Notes: generated from the sequence alone by a model not told the origin. Shown: positions 51,925 to 60,963, numbered from the stretch's first letter. The stretch: 64,000 nt of DNA from JAWLBM01 sp041687675 (GCA_041687675.1 JAWLBM010000010.1:1-64000); one strand, 5' to 3'. Numbers and translations are program-made.

Positions 51925-53994
51925 TCAGCGCAGCAGCACGGTGACCCTGTCCGCCCGGCCGTCCGCGTCCACCACGGAGATGGTCACGAAGCCGGCGCCT
52001 CCGGGGGCTAGGACGAAGTCGCGCCGCCAGGGCTCGCGGCCGACCGGTGCTCCGTCGGCGAACCAGGTGAACGGCGCCCGGCCGTCGCGCACCTCGAGCA
52101 GCAGCGGCTGCGGGTCCGGAAGGCCGAGGCCGAGTTCCACCTCGGCGCCGTCGGGCGGGTAGACGATGGTGGGCGACGGGACCCTCGCCGCCACCGCCGA
52201 CCGCGGGGTGCGCAGGCGCCTGAGCGGCCCCGGCAACTCGCTCGTCGTGGCGTCGAGGAGGCCCGGAGGGGGCGGCGGCAGCCGGACGACGCCGCCGGCG
52301 CGCACGAAGGCGTCGGCGAGGATCGGCACCGCCGCGTCGGCGCCCATCAGCCCGGGCAGCGGCTCGCCGTCGGGCCGGCCGACCCAGACGCCGATCACAT
52401 GGGCGCCGTCGTAGCCGATCGCCCAGGCGTCGCGGTAGCCGTAGGACGTCCCGGTCTTCACCGCGAGCCGCGCCTCCCCCACCGTGGCGCCGGGCCGCCC
52501 GGCGAGGATGCCGGTGACCTGGGCGGCGGCGATTTGGTCGAGGACCGGTTTCTCCGGCGGGGCCACCCGCACCGCGCCGGCGAGGTCGGCGAGCGGCAGC
52601 GGCTCGCCGCCGCGGGCGAGCGCGAGGTAGAGCGTGACGAGGTCGCGCAGCGTCACCCCGACCCCGCCGAGCCCGACGGCGAGACCGGCCGAGGAGCCCG
52701 GCAGCGACGGACGGACCCCGGCCCGCCGGAGCCTGGCGATCAGCCGCGCCGGTCCGACGGCCTCCAGCACCTGCACCGCCGGCACGTTCAGCGACAACTC
52801 CAGCGCCCGGCGCACCGTGACGGTGCCGTGGAAGGTCTTGTCGAAGTTGCGCGGATCGTAGCCGGCGAAGTCGGTCGGCCGGTCCTCGACCAGGGTGGAG
52901 GGATGGGCGATCCCCTCCTCGAAAGCGAGGCCGTAGATGAACGGCTTCAGCGTCGAGCCCGGCGAGCGCACCGCGCGCGTCATGTCGACGGCGCCATTCC
53001 GGCGAAGGTCGAACAGGCCCGGCGAGCCGACCGAGGCGAGCACCTCGCCCGTCGCGATGTCCGCCACGAGGATGGCGACGGAGACCTCCGCGCCGAGGGC
53101 GTCGGCGCGGTCCCGGGCGAGCGCCGCGAGGCGCGCCGGCGGCGCCCCGTCGACCGCGAGGCGCCGCACCGCCGCCGCCGGATCGGCCGCGGCGACGGCG
53201 TCCGCGAGATGCGGGGCGAGGATCGGGACGTCGCGGCGGCGGGCCGGCACCGGCTCGGCCATCGCCCGCTCGGCCTCGGCCGCGGTGATCACGCCTGCCT
53301 CGGCGACCCGCCGCAGCACCCGGTCGCGGGCGGCCTTGGCCGCCTCCCGGTGCCGGTCCGGCCGGCGCGCCTCGGGCGACTGCGGCAGGGCGACGAGCAG
53401 CGCCGCCTCCGCCGCCGTCAGCCGCCGCGGCTCCTTGCCGAACCAGGCGAGCGAGGCGGTGCGCACGCCCTCGAGGTTGCCGCCAAACGGGGCGAGCGTG
53501 AGGTAGGCCTCCAGGATCCGGTCCTTGTCCGCCACCCGCTCCAGCGCCAGCGCGCCCGCCATCTGCGAGAGCTTGCCGCCGGGGCTGCGCGTCCGCCGCC
53601 GTTCGGCGAGGCGCACCACCTGCATGGTCAGCGTCGAGGCGCCCGAGACGATCCGGCCGTTGGCCGCCAGCTGCCAGCCGGCCCGCAGCACCGCCCGCGG
53701 GTCGACGCCCGCGTGCTCGCGGAAGCGCCGGTCCTCGGCGGCGAGGAGCATCGCGAGGTAGAGCGGGTCCACGTCCTCGACGCCGGTCGGGAGCCGCCAC
53801 AGTCCATCCTCCACCGGATAGGGCCGGAGCAGCCTGCCGCCGCGGTCGACGACCTCGCGCGAGGCCGGCACGAAGAGGTCGACCGGCGCCGTCGCCTCCA
53901 CCGCGAGCCGGACCGAGACCGGCGCGGCCGTCGCCACGAGGCCGGCGAGGACGGCGGCGGCGAGGATCACCCTGGAGCGGACCGCGGGACGCAC
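51925..53994 (-). CDS. pbpC: Penicillin-binding protein 1C (bifunctional)
   Basis: 689-aa class A PBP anchored by an N-terminal membrane helix (about 8-28). The glycosyltransferase 51 domain has catalytic Glu87 in AAEDRRF and GASTLTMQVVRL. The transpeptidase has S347-T-L-K350, S401-L-N403 and K513-T-G-T, all intact. The C-terminal BiPBP_C beta domain is from about 600 (PSPTIVYPPDGAEVEL). The start is GTG at 53994. In many proteobacteria pbpC is next to a bacterial alpha-2-macroglobulin gene; here its upstream neighbour is a FAD oxidoreductase, so the partner is missing or elsewhere. Confidence 0.93.
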   Translation of the reverse strand: MRPAVRSRVILAAAVLAGLVATAAPVSVRLAVEATAPVDLFVPASREVVDRGGRLLRPYPVEDGLWRLPTGVEDVDPLYLAMLLAAEDRRFREHAGVDPRAVLRAGWQLAANGRIVSGASTLTMQVVRLAERRRTRSPGGKLSQMAGALALERVADKDRILEAYLTLAPFGGNLEGVRTASLAWFGKEPRRLTAAEAALLVALPQSPEARRPDRHREAAKAARDRVLRRVAEAGVITAAEAERAMAEPVPARRRDVPILAPHLADAVAAADPAAAVRRLAVDGAPPARLAALARDRADALGAEVSVAILVADIATGEVLASVGSPGLFDLRRNGAVDMTRAVRSPGSTLKPFIYGLAFEEGIAHPSTLVEDRPTDFAGYDPRNFDKTFHGTVTVRRALELSLNVPAVQVLEAVGPARLIARLRRAGVRPSLPGSSAGLAVGLGGVGVTLRDLVTLYLALARGGEPLPLADLAGAVRVAPPEKPVLDQIAAAQVTGILAGRPGATVGEARLAVKTGTSYGYRDAWAIGYDGAHVIGVWVGRPDGEPLPGLMGADAAVPILADAFVRAGGVVRLPPPPPGLLDATTSELPGPLRRLRTPRSAVAARVPSPTIVYPPDGAEVELGLGLPDPQPLLLEVRDGRAPFTWFADGAPVGREPWRRDFVLAPGGAGFVTISVVDADGRADRVTVLLR

Positions 53995-54146
53995 GGACGT
54001 TCGACCTCGATGGGGAGGACTGTACCCTCGGCAAGCCTAGCGGCCCCGGCACCGCCGCGCCAGACGGGCCGCGGCGGCGCCCACCGATCGCCGCTTCTCA
54101 CGAAATGGGTACCGCGCACATTGGCGCTGCCATCGCGGCCCGGCGC

Positions 54147-55328
54147 TCACACCACGTTCCGCTCCACCACCGGTCGCCCGGCGGCGACCCGGTCCGGCGA
54201 GAGTTCGGAAAGGTCGAGGGTGCGGAAGCCGCCGTGGACGAGGAGTTCGGCGAGCCCGCGCCCGACGGCCGGCGACTGCTGCAGGCCGTGGCCGGAGAAG
54301 CCGTTGGCGAGGAAGAGGTTCGGCAGCGCGGCCGGGGCGCCGAGCAGCACGTTGTGGTCGAAGCCGCACATGTCGTAGGTGCCGGCCCAGGCGCGGCCCG
54401 GCCGGATGCGCTCGAAGGCGGGAACCCGGGCGGCGAGCGTGGGCCAGACGACCTCCTCGAAGAGGTCCCACTCCACCTCGTGGTCGCCGGCCTCGACGTC
54501 CGGATCGCGGTCTTCCGGCGGGGCGGTGCCGCAGAGGAAGCCGTCTCCCTCCGGACGGACGTAGACGCCGCTGGGGTCGATCAGCAGCGGGCAGCCGGGC
54601 ACCTCCTCCGCGCATCTGAAGGTGAAGATCATCCGCTTCTTGATGGCGATCGGAATGTCGATGCCGGCGGAGGCGGCAATGGCGCGGCCGCCGGACCCGG
54701 CGGCGTTCACCACCGCGCCGCAGCCGATCACCTCGCCGCCCGCGAGGCGCACGCCGGCGACCCGGCCTCCGTCGACCACGAGCCCCGCGGCCGCGGCCTC
54801 CCGGTACTCCACGCCGAGCGCCCTCGCCTTGCGGCGGAACGCCTGCATCAGCCCCCAGCCGTCGAACCAGCCCTCGCCGGTGACGCCGAGGCAGCCGGCG
54901 GAGAGGTCGCCGGTCGCGAGCCATGGGAAGCGGGCGGCGAGCCCGTCCGGCTCCAGGAAGGCGATGTCGGCGCCGAGGGAGGTCTGCAGGGCGTGGTTCC
55001 CGGCGAGGATCTCGCGGCCCGGGCCGGTGGCGAGGAAGAGGTATCCGCCCTCGGTGAGCCCGATCTCCGGGCGATCGCCGTCCACCTCCAGGTGGGTGCC
55101 GATCTCCCGCAGGAATTCAATGCCATGGAGCGAGATCTTCACGTTCACCGCCGAGGAGAACTGCTGGCGGATCGAGGCTGCCGAGAGCGCCGAGGCGGAG
55201 TGCTGGTAGGTGGCATCCCGCTCCAGCACCAGCACGGTGCCGTCGAACGACGGGTCGCGGGCGAGATGGTAGGCGACGGAAGAGCCGGTCGCGGCTCCCC
55301 CGATGATCACGACGTCGTAGGACTGCAT
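54147..55328 (-). CDS. FAD-dependent oxidoreductase (DAO/FOXRED1-like)
   Basis: 393-aa flavoprotein with N-terminal dinucleotide loop VVIIGGAATGSSVAYHLA (about 5-22) and the DAO-fold C-terminal FAD contact (ANGFSGHGLQQSPAVGRGLAELL). ALSAASIRQQFSSAVNVKIS resembles FOXRED1-like and sarcosine-dehydrogenase-type amine oxidases. It probably oxidises a secondary or primary amine, possibly an amino acid. It is the last gene of the minus-strand set with a ThDP enzyme (25 bp away) and a CoA-transferase. In the context of lysine breakdown an oxidation of 2-aminoadipate or pipecolate is possible; that is inference. Confidence 0.8.
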   Translation of the reverse strand: MQSYDVVIIGGAATGSSVAYHLARDPSFDGTVLVLERDATYQHSASALSAASIRQQFSSAVNVKISLHGIEFLREIGTHLEVDGDRPEIGLTEGGYLFLATGPGREILAGNHALQTSLGADIAFLEPDGLAARFPWLATGDLSAGCLGVTGEGWFDGWGLMQAFRRKARALGVEYREAAAAGLVVDGGRVAGVRLAGGEVIGCGAVVNAAGSGGRAIAASAGIDIPIAIKKRMIFTFRCAEEVPGCPLLIDPSGVYVRPEGDGFLCGTAPPEDRDPDVEAGDHEVEWDLFEEVVWPTLAARVPAFERIRPGRAWAGTYDMCGFDHNVLLGAPAALPNLFLANGFSGHGLQQSPAVGRGLAELLVHGGFRTLDLSELSPDRVAAGRPVVERNVV

Positions 55329-55353
55329 GTTGCCCGCGTGGCTCCGGTCGGGG

Positions 55354-57018
55354 TCAGCGCTTGTGGCGGATGTCGTCGAGGGTCTTCGCCGGCGTGATCG
55401 CCTGCGGGTCGATCATGCAGTGCAGGATCGCCGGCCTCCCGCTTTCGAGCGCGCGCTCGAAGGCCGGGGCGAACTCGTCGGTGGTGCGCACCGTCTCGCC
55501 GTGGCCGCCGAAGGCGCGGGCGTAGGCGGCGAAGTCCGGGTTCCTCAGCTGCGTTCCGGACGGGCGGCCGGGATAGTCCCGCTCCTGGTGCATGCGGATG
55601 GTGCCGTACATGCCGTTGTCGACGACGATGACGATCACCGGCACGTCGTACTGCACGGCCGTGGCGAACTCCTGGCCGTTCATCATGAAGCAGCCGTCGC
55701 CGGCGAAGGCCACGACGGGCACGTCCGGGCGCAGGCGCTTGGCCATCACCGCCGCCGGCACGCCGTAGCCCATCGAGCCCGAGGTGGGCGCAAGCTCGGT
55801 GGTCGGGCGCAGGTAGCTCCAGAAGCGGTGCACCCAGATCGCGAAGTTGCCGGCGCCGTTGCAGACGACCGTCTCCGGCGGCAGCCGCCGGCGCATCCAC
55901 TTGATCGCCTCGCCATACTGGAACTCGCCCGGGATCGGCTTCGGCTGCCCGGTCCAGGCGTCGAACTCCGCGCGGGCCTCGGCGGCGCGGCCGGCCCAGG
56001 GGATGGTCACCGGCGGGTGCACCGTCTCCAGCGCCCCGGCGAAGGCGCGCGGCGTCGCGACGATGCCGAGCGCCGGCTGGTAGACGCGGCCGATCTCCTC
56101 CGGGTCCGGGTGGACGTGGACGAGCCGCTGCCGCGGCGTCGGCACGTCGATCAGGGTGTAGGAGGAGGACGGCATCTCGCTCATCCGCCCGCCGACGAGG
56201 AGCAGCAGATCCGCCTCGCGGACGCGCGCCGCAAGCTTCGGGTTCGGCCCGATGCCGACGTCGCCGGCGTAGTTCGGGTGGTCGCCGGGGAAGATGTCGG
56301 CGCGGCGGAAGGAGGTGCCGACCGGCAGGTCGAAACGCTCGGCGAAGCGGACGATCTCCCGGCAGGCGCGCTCGCTCCAGCGCGAGCCGCCGAGAATCAT
56401 GAACGGCCGCTCGGCCGCCCACAGCATCTTCTGCAGCCTCGCCATGTCGGAGAGGCCCGGCCAGGTCTCCACCGGCTCCACCGGCGGCGCGTCGGCCACC
56501 TCGGCCATCTCCACCAGCATGTCCTCGGGCAGGGCGATCACCACCGGGCCGGGCCGGCCCTGGCAGGCGACGCGGAAGGCGCGGGCGACGATCTCGGGGA
56601 TGCGGGCGGCGTCGTCGATCTCGGTGGCCCACTTGGCGATCGGGCCGAAGAAGGCGCGGAAGTCCACCTCCTGGAAGGCCTCGCGCTCGCGCATGCCGCG
56701 CTCGACCTGGCCGATGAAGAGGATCATCGGCGTCGAGTCCTGCGCGGCGATGTGGACCCCATGGCTGGCGTTGGTGGCGCCGGGACCGCGGGTGACGAAG
56801 CAGACGCCCGGCCGGCCGGTGAGCTTGCCGTAGGCCTCCGCCATCATCGCCGCGCCGCCCTCGTTGCGGCAGATCAGGACATCGATCGAGGCGTCGTGGA
56901 GGGCGTCGAGGACGGCGAGGTAGCTCTCGCCCGGCACGCAGGTGAGGCGGTCCACCCCTTGCGCGATCAGCTGGTCGACGAGGATCTGTCCGCCGGTGCG
57001 GGGCCTGGTGTCTGTCAC
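55354..57018 (-). CDS. Thiamine-diphosphate-dependent enzyme, acetolactate-synthase-like
   Basis: 554-aa ThDP enzyme with the three-domain AHAS/decarboxylase layout. Activating Glu is in CRNEGGAAMMAEAYGKLTGRPGV (about residue 52), FVTRGPGATNASHGVHIA follows, and the ThDP-Mg motif is GDGCFMMNGQEF with N-x-x-x-G (VVDNGMYGTIRMHQE). AHAS itself is usually paired with a small subunit; none is present, so a 2-keto-acid decarboxylase or carboligase is more likely. It overlaps the CoA-transferase stop by 4 bp (ATGA). In a lysine/glutarate pathway it could decarboxylate 2-oxoadipate; this is a hypothesis. Confidence 0.84.
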   Translation of the reverse strand: MTDTRPRTGGQILVDQLIAQGVDRLTCVPGESYLAVLDALHDASIDVLICRNEGGAAMMAEAYGKLTGRPGVCFVTRGPGATNASHGVHIAAQDSTPMILFIGQVERGMREREAFQEVDFRAFFGPIAKWATEIDDAARIPEIVARAFRVACQGRPGPVVIALPEDMLVEMAEVADAPPVEPVETWPGLSDMARLQKMLWAAERPFMILGGSRWSERACREIVRFAERFDLPVGTSFRRADIFPGDHPNYAGDVGIGPNPKLAARVREADLLLLVGGRMSEMPSSSYTLIDVPTPRQRLVHVHPDPEEIGRVYQPALGIVATPRAFAGALETVHPPVTIPWAGRAAEARAEFDAWTGQPKPIPGEFQYGEAIKWMRRRLPPETVVCNGAGNFAIWVHRFWSYLRPTTELAPTSGSMGYGVPAAVMAKRLRPDVPVVAFAGDGCFMMNGQEFATAVQYDVPVIVIVVDNGMYGTIRMHQERDYPGRPSGTQLRNPDFAAYARAFGGHGETVRTTDEFAPAFERALESGRPAILHCMIDPQAITPAKTLDDIRHKR

Positions 57019-58196
57019 GTGTCGTCTCCGGTGGGGGTCCTGGACGCGAGCCAGGAGAGCACGGATTCGGTATCGGCGCCGAGGCGCGGGCTCGGCCGGT
57101 CGCCGACCAGCCGCTTCCCGTCGAGGACGAACGGCGAGGCGACGGTCGGCACCCGCGAGCCGTCCTCGCCGACGAGGTCGAGCCGGAGGCCGCGGTGGAT
57201 CACCTGGGCGTCCTCGAACACCGCCTTCACCGAGTTGATCGGCCCGGCCGGCACGCCCGCCCGCTCGAGCCGGTCGAGGAGGTCGGCGGAGCCGATCGCC
57301 TTCACGAAGGGCTGCAGCTTCGGCACCAGTTCGGCGCGCAGGCGCACCCGCTCGCCGTTGGTGGAATAGGCAGGGTCAGCCCCGAGGTCGTCGGCGCCGA
57401 CCGCCTCGCAGAAGCGCCGGTACTGGCCGTCGTTGCCGACCGCGACGATGACATGGCCGTCGGCGGTCTCGAACACCTGGTAGGGCACGATGTTCGGATG
57501 GGCGTTGCCGAGCCGCCGCGGCGGCTTTCCGGCCAGCTGGTTCATCGCCTGGTTGGCGAGGATGGCGACGCCGGAATCGAGCAGCGCCATGTCGAGGTAT
57601 CCGCCCTCGCCGGTCAGGTCGCGCCGGCGCAGCGCCGCGAGGATGCCGACGGCGGAGTAGACGCCGGTGAACAGGTCCACGACGGCGACGCCCACCTTCA
57701 TCGGCTCGCCGTCCGGCTCCCCGGTCACGTCCATGATCCCGGCGAGGCCCTGCATCATGAAGTCGTAGCCGGCGCGCGTGGCGTGCGGGCCATCCTGGCC
57801 GAAGCCGGTGATCGAGCAATAGACGAGCCGCGGGTTGACGGCCCTCAGGCTCTCGTGGTCGAGCCCGTACTTCCGGAGGCCGCCGACCTTGAAGTTCTCT
57901 ATGACGACGTCGCACTCCGCCGCGAGCCGGCGGACCGTCTCCCGCCCCTCCCCGCTCTCGAAGTCGATCGCCACCGACCGCTTGCCGCGGTTGCAGGCGT
58001 GGTAGTAGGCGGCGCCCCAGGCCGAGCCGTCCGCCGCCTCGATCCACGGCGGCCCCCAGCCGCGGGTGTCGTCCCCCGCCCCGGGGCGCTCGACCTTGAT
58101 CACCTCCGCCCCGAGGTCGGCGAGGATCTGCCCCGCCCAGGGCCCCGCGAGGATGCGCGCGAGTTCGAGGACACGGATGCCGGCGAGTGGCTTCAT
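57015..58196 (-). CDS. Family III CoA-transferase (CaiB/BaiF), probable glutarate CoA-transferase
   Basis: 393-aa CoA-transferase. N-terminal GIRVLELARILAGPWAGQILADLGAEVIKVERPGAGDDTRGWGPPW and the catalytic Asp in DFMMQGLAGIMDVTG are diagnostic. It moves CoA between a donor such as succinyl-CoA and an acid. The strain of sequence and its partner glutaryl-CoA dehydrogenase resemble succinyl-CoA:glutarate CoA-transferase (SUGCT). Its ATG overlaps the stop of a DUF559 gene by 4 bp, and the repeat block sits between it and gcdH. Substrate inferred. Confidence 0.85.
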   Translation of the reverse strand: MKPLAGIRVLELARILAGPWAGQILADLGAEVIKVERPGAGDDTRGWGPPWIEAADGSAWGAAYYHACNRGKRSVAIDFESGEGRETVRRLAAECDVVIENFKVGGLRKYGLDHESLRAVNPRLVYCSITGFGQDGPHATRAGYDFMMQGLAGIMDVTGEPDGEPMKVGVAVVDLFTGVYSAVGILAALRRRDLTGEGGYLDMALLDSGVAILANQAMNQLAGKPPRRLGNAHPNIVPYQVFETADGHVIVAVGNDGQYRRFCEAVGADDLGADPAYSTNGERVRLRAELVPKLQPFVKAIGSADLLDRLERAGVPAGPINSVKAVFEDAQVIHRGLRLDLVGEDGSRVPTVASPFVLDGKRLVGDRPSPRLGADTESVLSWLASRTPTGDDT

Positions 58197-58582
58197 GGGG
58201 CGGGGATCCTGCGGGCGTTGAAAATGTCCATGAACAGGTCGGCGCCGCCGGCCACCTCCGAGTTCGTGATCCGGATCACGACGAAGCCCTCCGCCCGCAG
58301 CCAGGCATCCCGCTCCGCGTCGGCCCGAAGCCCGGACGCCGTGCCATGGCTGTCACCGTCGATCTCGATGACGACCCTTGGCCGGAAGCTCGCAAAATCG
58401 ACCACATAGGAGCCCAACCTCACCTGCCGTCTGAATTTCCATCCGATCGGATGCAGCCTCTCGCGGAGCCAGCACCAGACCTTCACCTCCTGCGGCGTCA
58501 TCGTCCGGCGAAGACGTCGCGCGGTCTCGACCCGCACCGCCGTCGACGGTCGCCGCGACCAGCCGTCATGCCCCGCGGCCAT
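58193..58582 (-). CDS. DUF559 domain protein (Vsr/PD-(D/E)xK-like endonuclease fold)
   Basis: 129-aa protein of the DUF559 family, related to very-short-patch-repair endonucleases. RRTMTPQEVKVWCWLRERLHPIGWKFRRQVRLGSYVVDF leads into the nuclease-like core: D62 in VVDFASF, E73 in VVIEIDGDSH, and a basic tail (RITNSEV). Enzymatic function is untested for the family. It overlaps the CoA-transferase start by 4 bp and is followed upstream by a 283-bp block of repeats. These small genes are often associated with dispersed repeats and look like passengers in the surrounding catabolic operon. Confidence 0.82.
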   Translation of the reverse strand: MAAGHDGWSRRPSTAVRVETARRLRRTMTPQEVKVWCWLRERLHPIGWKFRRQVRLGSYVVDFASFRPRVVIEIDGDSHGTASGLRADAERDAWLRAEGFVVIRITNSEVAGGADLFMDIFNARRIPAP

Positions 58583-58661
58583 GAAGCGCCTCCCCGCACA
58601 CTGCAGGGAATGACGGTAGCACACCCTCCCGCCCCTCAGGGGCGGGTGCCGAGCGGAGCGA

Positions 58662-58944
58662 GGCGGGTGGGGTCGTCTTTTTCCGTCCCGCTTCCGCTTT
58701 TTGCCGGGTTCATTCCGTAACACGCCAGCCGCCGCGCATGCGGAAGACGACCCCTTCCGGCCGCTTCGCGGCCACCTTCCCCTGAGGGGAAGGATTTCTC
58801 CCCGGCGGGTGGGGTCGTCTTTTTCGTCCCGCTTCCGCATTTTTGCCGGGTTCATTCCGAACTCGACCAGGCAGAACGCATGCGGAAGACGACCCCTTCC
58901 GGCCGCTTCGCGGCCACCTTCCCCTGAGGGGAAGGAGTTCTCCC
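58662..58944. repeat. Two tandem 142/141-bp imperfect direct repeats
   Basis: Unit 1 is 58662-58803 and unit 2 is 58804-58944. They differ mainly in a variable centre of about 20 bp. Each unit starts GGCGGGTGGGGTCGTC and contains an inverted pair GGGGTCGTCTT/AAGACGACCCC, a GGCCGC-TTC-GCGGCC hairpin and CCTTCCCC-TGA-GGGGAAGG near its end. A related hairpin (CCGCCCCTCAGGGGCGG) lies just upstream at about 58628-58646. The block lies between the DUF559 gene and gcdH, ending exactly at the gcdH stop codon. Looks like a dispersed REP/RUP-type element captured twice. Confidence 0.85.
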
Positions 58945-60156
58945 TCAGAAGAAGGCCTGGATGCCGGTCTGGGCGCGGCCGAGGATCAGGGCGTGGATGT
59001 CGTGGGTGCCCTCGTAGGTGTTGACGGTCTCCAGGTTCACCATGTGGCGCATCACCTGGTACTCCTCGGAGATGCCGTTGCCGCCGTGCATGTCGCGCGC
59101 CATGCGGGCGATGTCGAGGGCCTTGCCGCAGTTGTTGCGCTTGATCAGCGAGATCATCTCCGGCGCCATCCGGCCCTCGTCGAACAGGCGGCCGACGCGC
59201 AGCGCCGCCTGCAGGCCGAGGGCGATTTCGGTCTGCATGTCGGCGAGCTTCTTCTGGACGAGCTGCGTGGCGGCGAGCGGCTTGCCGAACTGCTTGCGCT
59301 CCAGCGTGTAGGAGCGGGCCGCGTGCCAGCAGGCCTCGGCGGCGCCCATGACGCCCCAGGCGATGCCGTAGCGGGCGCGGTTGAGGCAGCCGAACGGGCC
59401 CTTGAGGCCGGAGACGTTCGGCAGCAGCGCGCTCTCGGGCACCTCCACCCCGTCCATCACGATCTCGCCGGTGATCGAGGCGCGGAGCGACAGCTTGCCG
59501 CCGATCTTCGGCGCCGAGAGGCCCTTCATCCCCTTTTCCAGCACGAAGCCGCGGATCTCGTCGCCATGGGCGGCGCTCTTCGCCCAGACGACGAAGACGT
59601 CGGCGATCGGCGAATTGGAGATCCACATCTTGCTGCCGGTCAGCCGGTAGCCGCCGTCGATCCGCTCGGCGCGGGTGCGCATGCCTGCGGGATCGGAGCC
59701 GGCGTCCGGCTCGGTCAGGCCGAAGCAGCCGATCCACTCGCCGGTGGCGAGCTTCGGCAGGTACTTCTTCCTCTGGTCCTCGTCGCCATAGGCCCAGATC
59801 GGGTACATCACCAGCGACGACTGCACGCTCATCATCGAGCGGTAGCCGGAATCGACGCGCTCCACCTCGCGGGCGACCAGCCCGTAGGAGACATAGGAGG
59901 CGCCGGCGCAGCCGTACTCCTCCGGGATCGTCACGCCGAGAAGGCCGAGCGCGCCCATCTCGCGGAAGATCTCCGGGTCGGTCCTCTCGTGGGCGTAGGC
60001 CTCGATGACCCGCGGCTGCAGCTTCTCCTGCGCGAAGTCGCGCGCGGTGTCGCGGATCATCCGCTCGTCCTCGGAGAGCTGGTCCTCGAGGACGAAGGGA
60101 TCGTCCCACTGGAAGGCGGCGGGCTTGGAGCCGGCGGGCTTTGCGATGGCGCTCAT
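58945..60156 (-). CDS. gcdH: Glutaryl-CoA dehydrogenase
   Basis: 403-aa acyl-CoA dehydrogenase that oxidises and decarboxylates glutaryl-CoA to crotonyl-CoA. The GCDH signature region VDSGYRSMMSVQSSLVMYPIWAYG contains the substrate-carboxylate Arg; CFGLTEPDAGSDPAGM binds FAD; the catalytic Glu (about 382) lies in NTYEGTHDIHALILGRAQTG. The ATG at 60156 has GGAG 8 bases upstream. It is 5 bp downstream of a DapB-like gene, in an operon with an ALDH7-type dehydrogenase. Endpoint of lysine and tryptophan degradation. Confidence 0.94.
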   Translation of the reverse strand: MSAIAKPAGSKPAAFQWDDPFVLEDQLSEDERMIRDTARDFAQEKLQPRVIEAYAHERTDPEIFREMGALGLLGVTIPEEYGCAGASYVSYGLVAREVERVDSGYRSMMSVQSSLVMYPIWAYGDEDQRKKYLPKLATGEWIGCFGLTEPDAGSDPAGMRTRAERIDGGYRLTGSKMWISNSPIADVFVVWAKSAAHGDEIRGFVLEKGMKGLSAPKIGGKLSLRASITGEIVMDGVEVPESALLPNVSGLKGPFGCLNRARYGIAWGVMGAAEACWHAARSYTLERKQFGKPLAATQLVQKKLADMQTEIALGLQAALRVGRLFDEGRMAPEMISLIKRNNCGKALDIARMARDMHGGNGISEEYQVMRHMVNLETVNTYEGTHDIHALILGRAQTGIQAFF

Positions 60157-60161
60157 GATTT

Positions 60162-60959
60162 TCACTCCAGGATCTGGTCGAGGCCGCGGACGAGGCCCGT
60201 CAGCGACGGGACCCGGCGGACCGCGAGAAGGGTGCCGGCGACATAGGGCGCGGCGGACGAGCCGGCGTCGTGGCGGATGACGAGGCGCTCGTCCGGCGCG
60301 CCGAACAGCGCCTCGCAGGACAGGACGTAGCCGGGCATGCGCACCGAGTGCACCTGCACGGCGCCGACGGTGCCGCCGCGGGTCTCGCGCACGCCGCCGA
60401 GTTCCGCGACCGGCTTCGCCGTCGAGGGCCGGCGGACGGTCGAGAGCCGCTCGGCGAGCTCGCGGGCCGTGCCGGACGGGGTGTCGGGCTTCTTCGCCGA
60501 GGCGTAGTCGATCACCTCGACGTCGGCGACGAAGCGGGCGGCCATCAGCGCGAAGCGGGTCATCAGCGCCGCGGTGACGGAGAAGTTGCCCGAGGCGAAC
60601 ACCCCGAGCCCCGCAGCGCGGGCCTTGCCGTCGATCTCGGCGTAGTCCTCGGACGTCAGCCCGGACGTGCCCACCACCACGTGGACGCCGGCGCCCAGCG
60701 CCTGCATCGCATGCCCCTTCACCACATGGGGCTTGGTGTAGTCGACCAGCACGTCGGGCCGGGCGGCGAGCGCCTCCTCCAGCGTTGCCGAGACGGTCAC
60801 GCCGGCCGCCGCCCCGCCGAGCGCCTCGCCGAGGTCGCGGCCGGCGGCAGAGCGGGCCACCGCGCCGACGAGGTCGAGGTCGTCCGCGGCGATCACCCCG
60901 CGGGCGACCGCGCTCCCCGTCCAGCCGGTCGCGCCGGCGACGACGACCCGCAGCGCCAT
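60162..60959 (-). CDS. DapB-like dihydrodipicolinate reductase family protein, catalytic His absent
   Basis: 265-aa protein with DapB architecture: N-terminal Rossmann loop VVAGATGWTGSAV, VDYTKPHVV, VVVGTSGL, SGNFSVTAALM and the C-terminal substrate motif KPDTPSGTA (157-165). In DapB the latter is preceded by the catalytic HHRHK; here it reads A153-S-A-K-K157, keeping the Lys but losing both His. It lies 4 bp after an ALDH7-type gene and 5 bp before gcdH, so a role in lysine breakdown (for example reduction of a cyclic imine such as piperideine carboxylate) is more likely than lysine synthesis. Enzymatic activity is uncertain. Confidence 0.78.
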   Translation of the reverse strand: MALRVVVAGATGWTGSAVARGVIAADDLDLVGAVARSAAGRDLGEALGGAAAGVTVSATLEEALAARPDVLVDYTKPHVVKGHAMQALGAGVHVVVGTSGLTSEDYAEIDGKARAAGLGVFASGNFSVTAALMTRFALMAARFVADVEVIDYASAKKPDTPSGTARELAERLSTVRRPSTAKPVAELGGVRETRGGTVGAVQVHSVRMPGYVLSCEALFGAPDERLVIRHDAGSSAAPYVAGTLLAVRRVPSLTGLVRGLDQILE

Positions 60960-60963
60960 CGGC

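Noticed and set aside
55354..57018. Acetolactate synthase large subunit (ilvB)
   Set aside because: No ilvN-type small subunit follows, and the neighbours are glutarate/CoA genes. A generic ThDP enzyme call is safer.
58662..58944. CRISPR or insertion sequence
   Set aside because: Two 142-bp near-identical units with internal hairpins, no transposase frame and no spacer pattern. Better read as a REP-like repeat.
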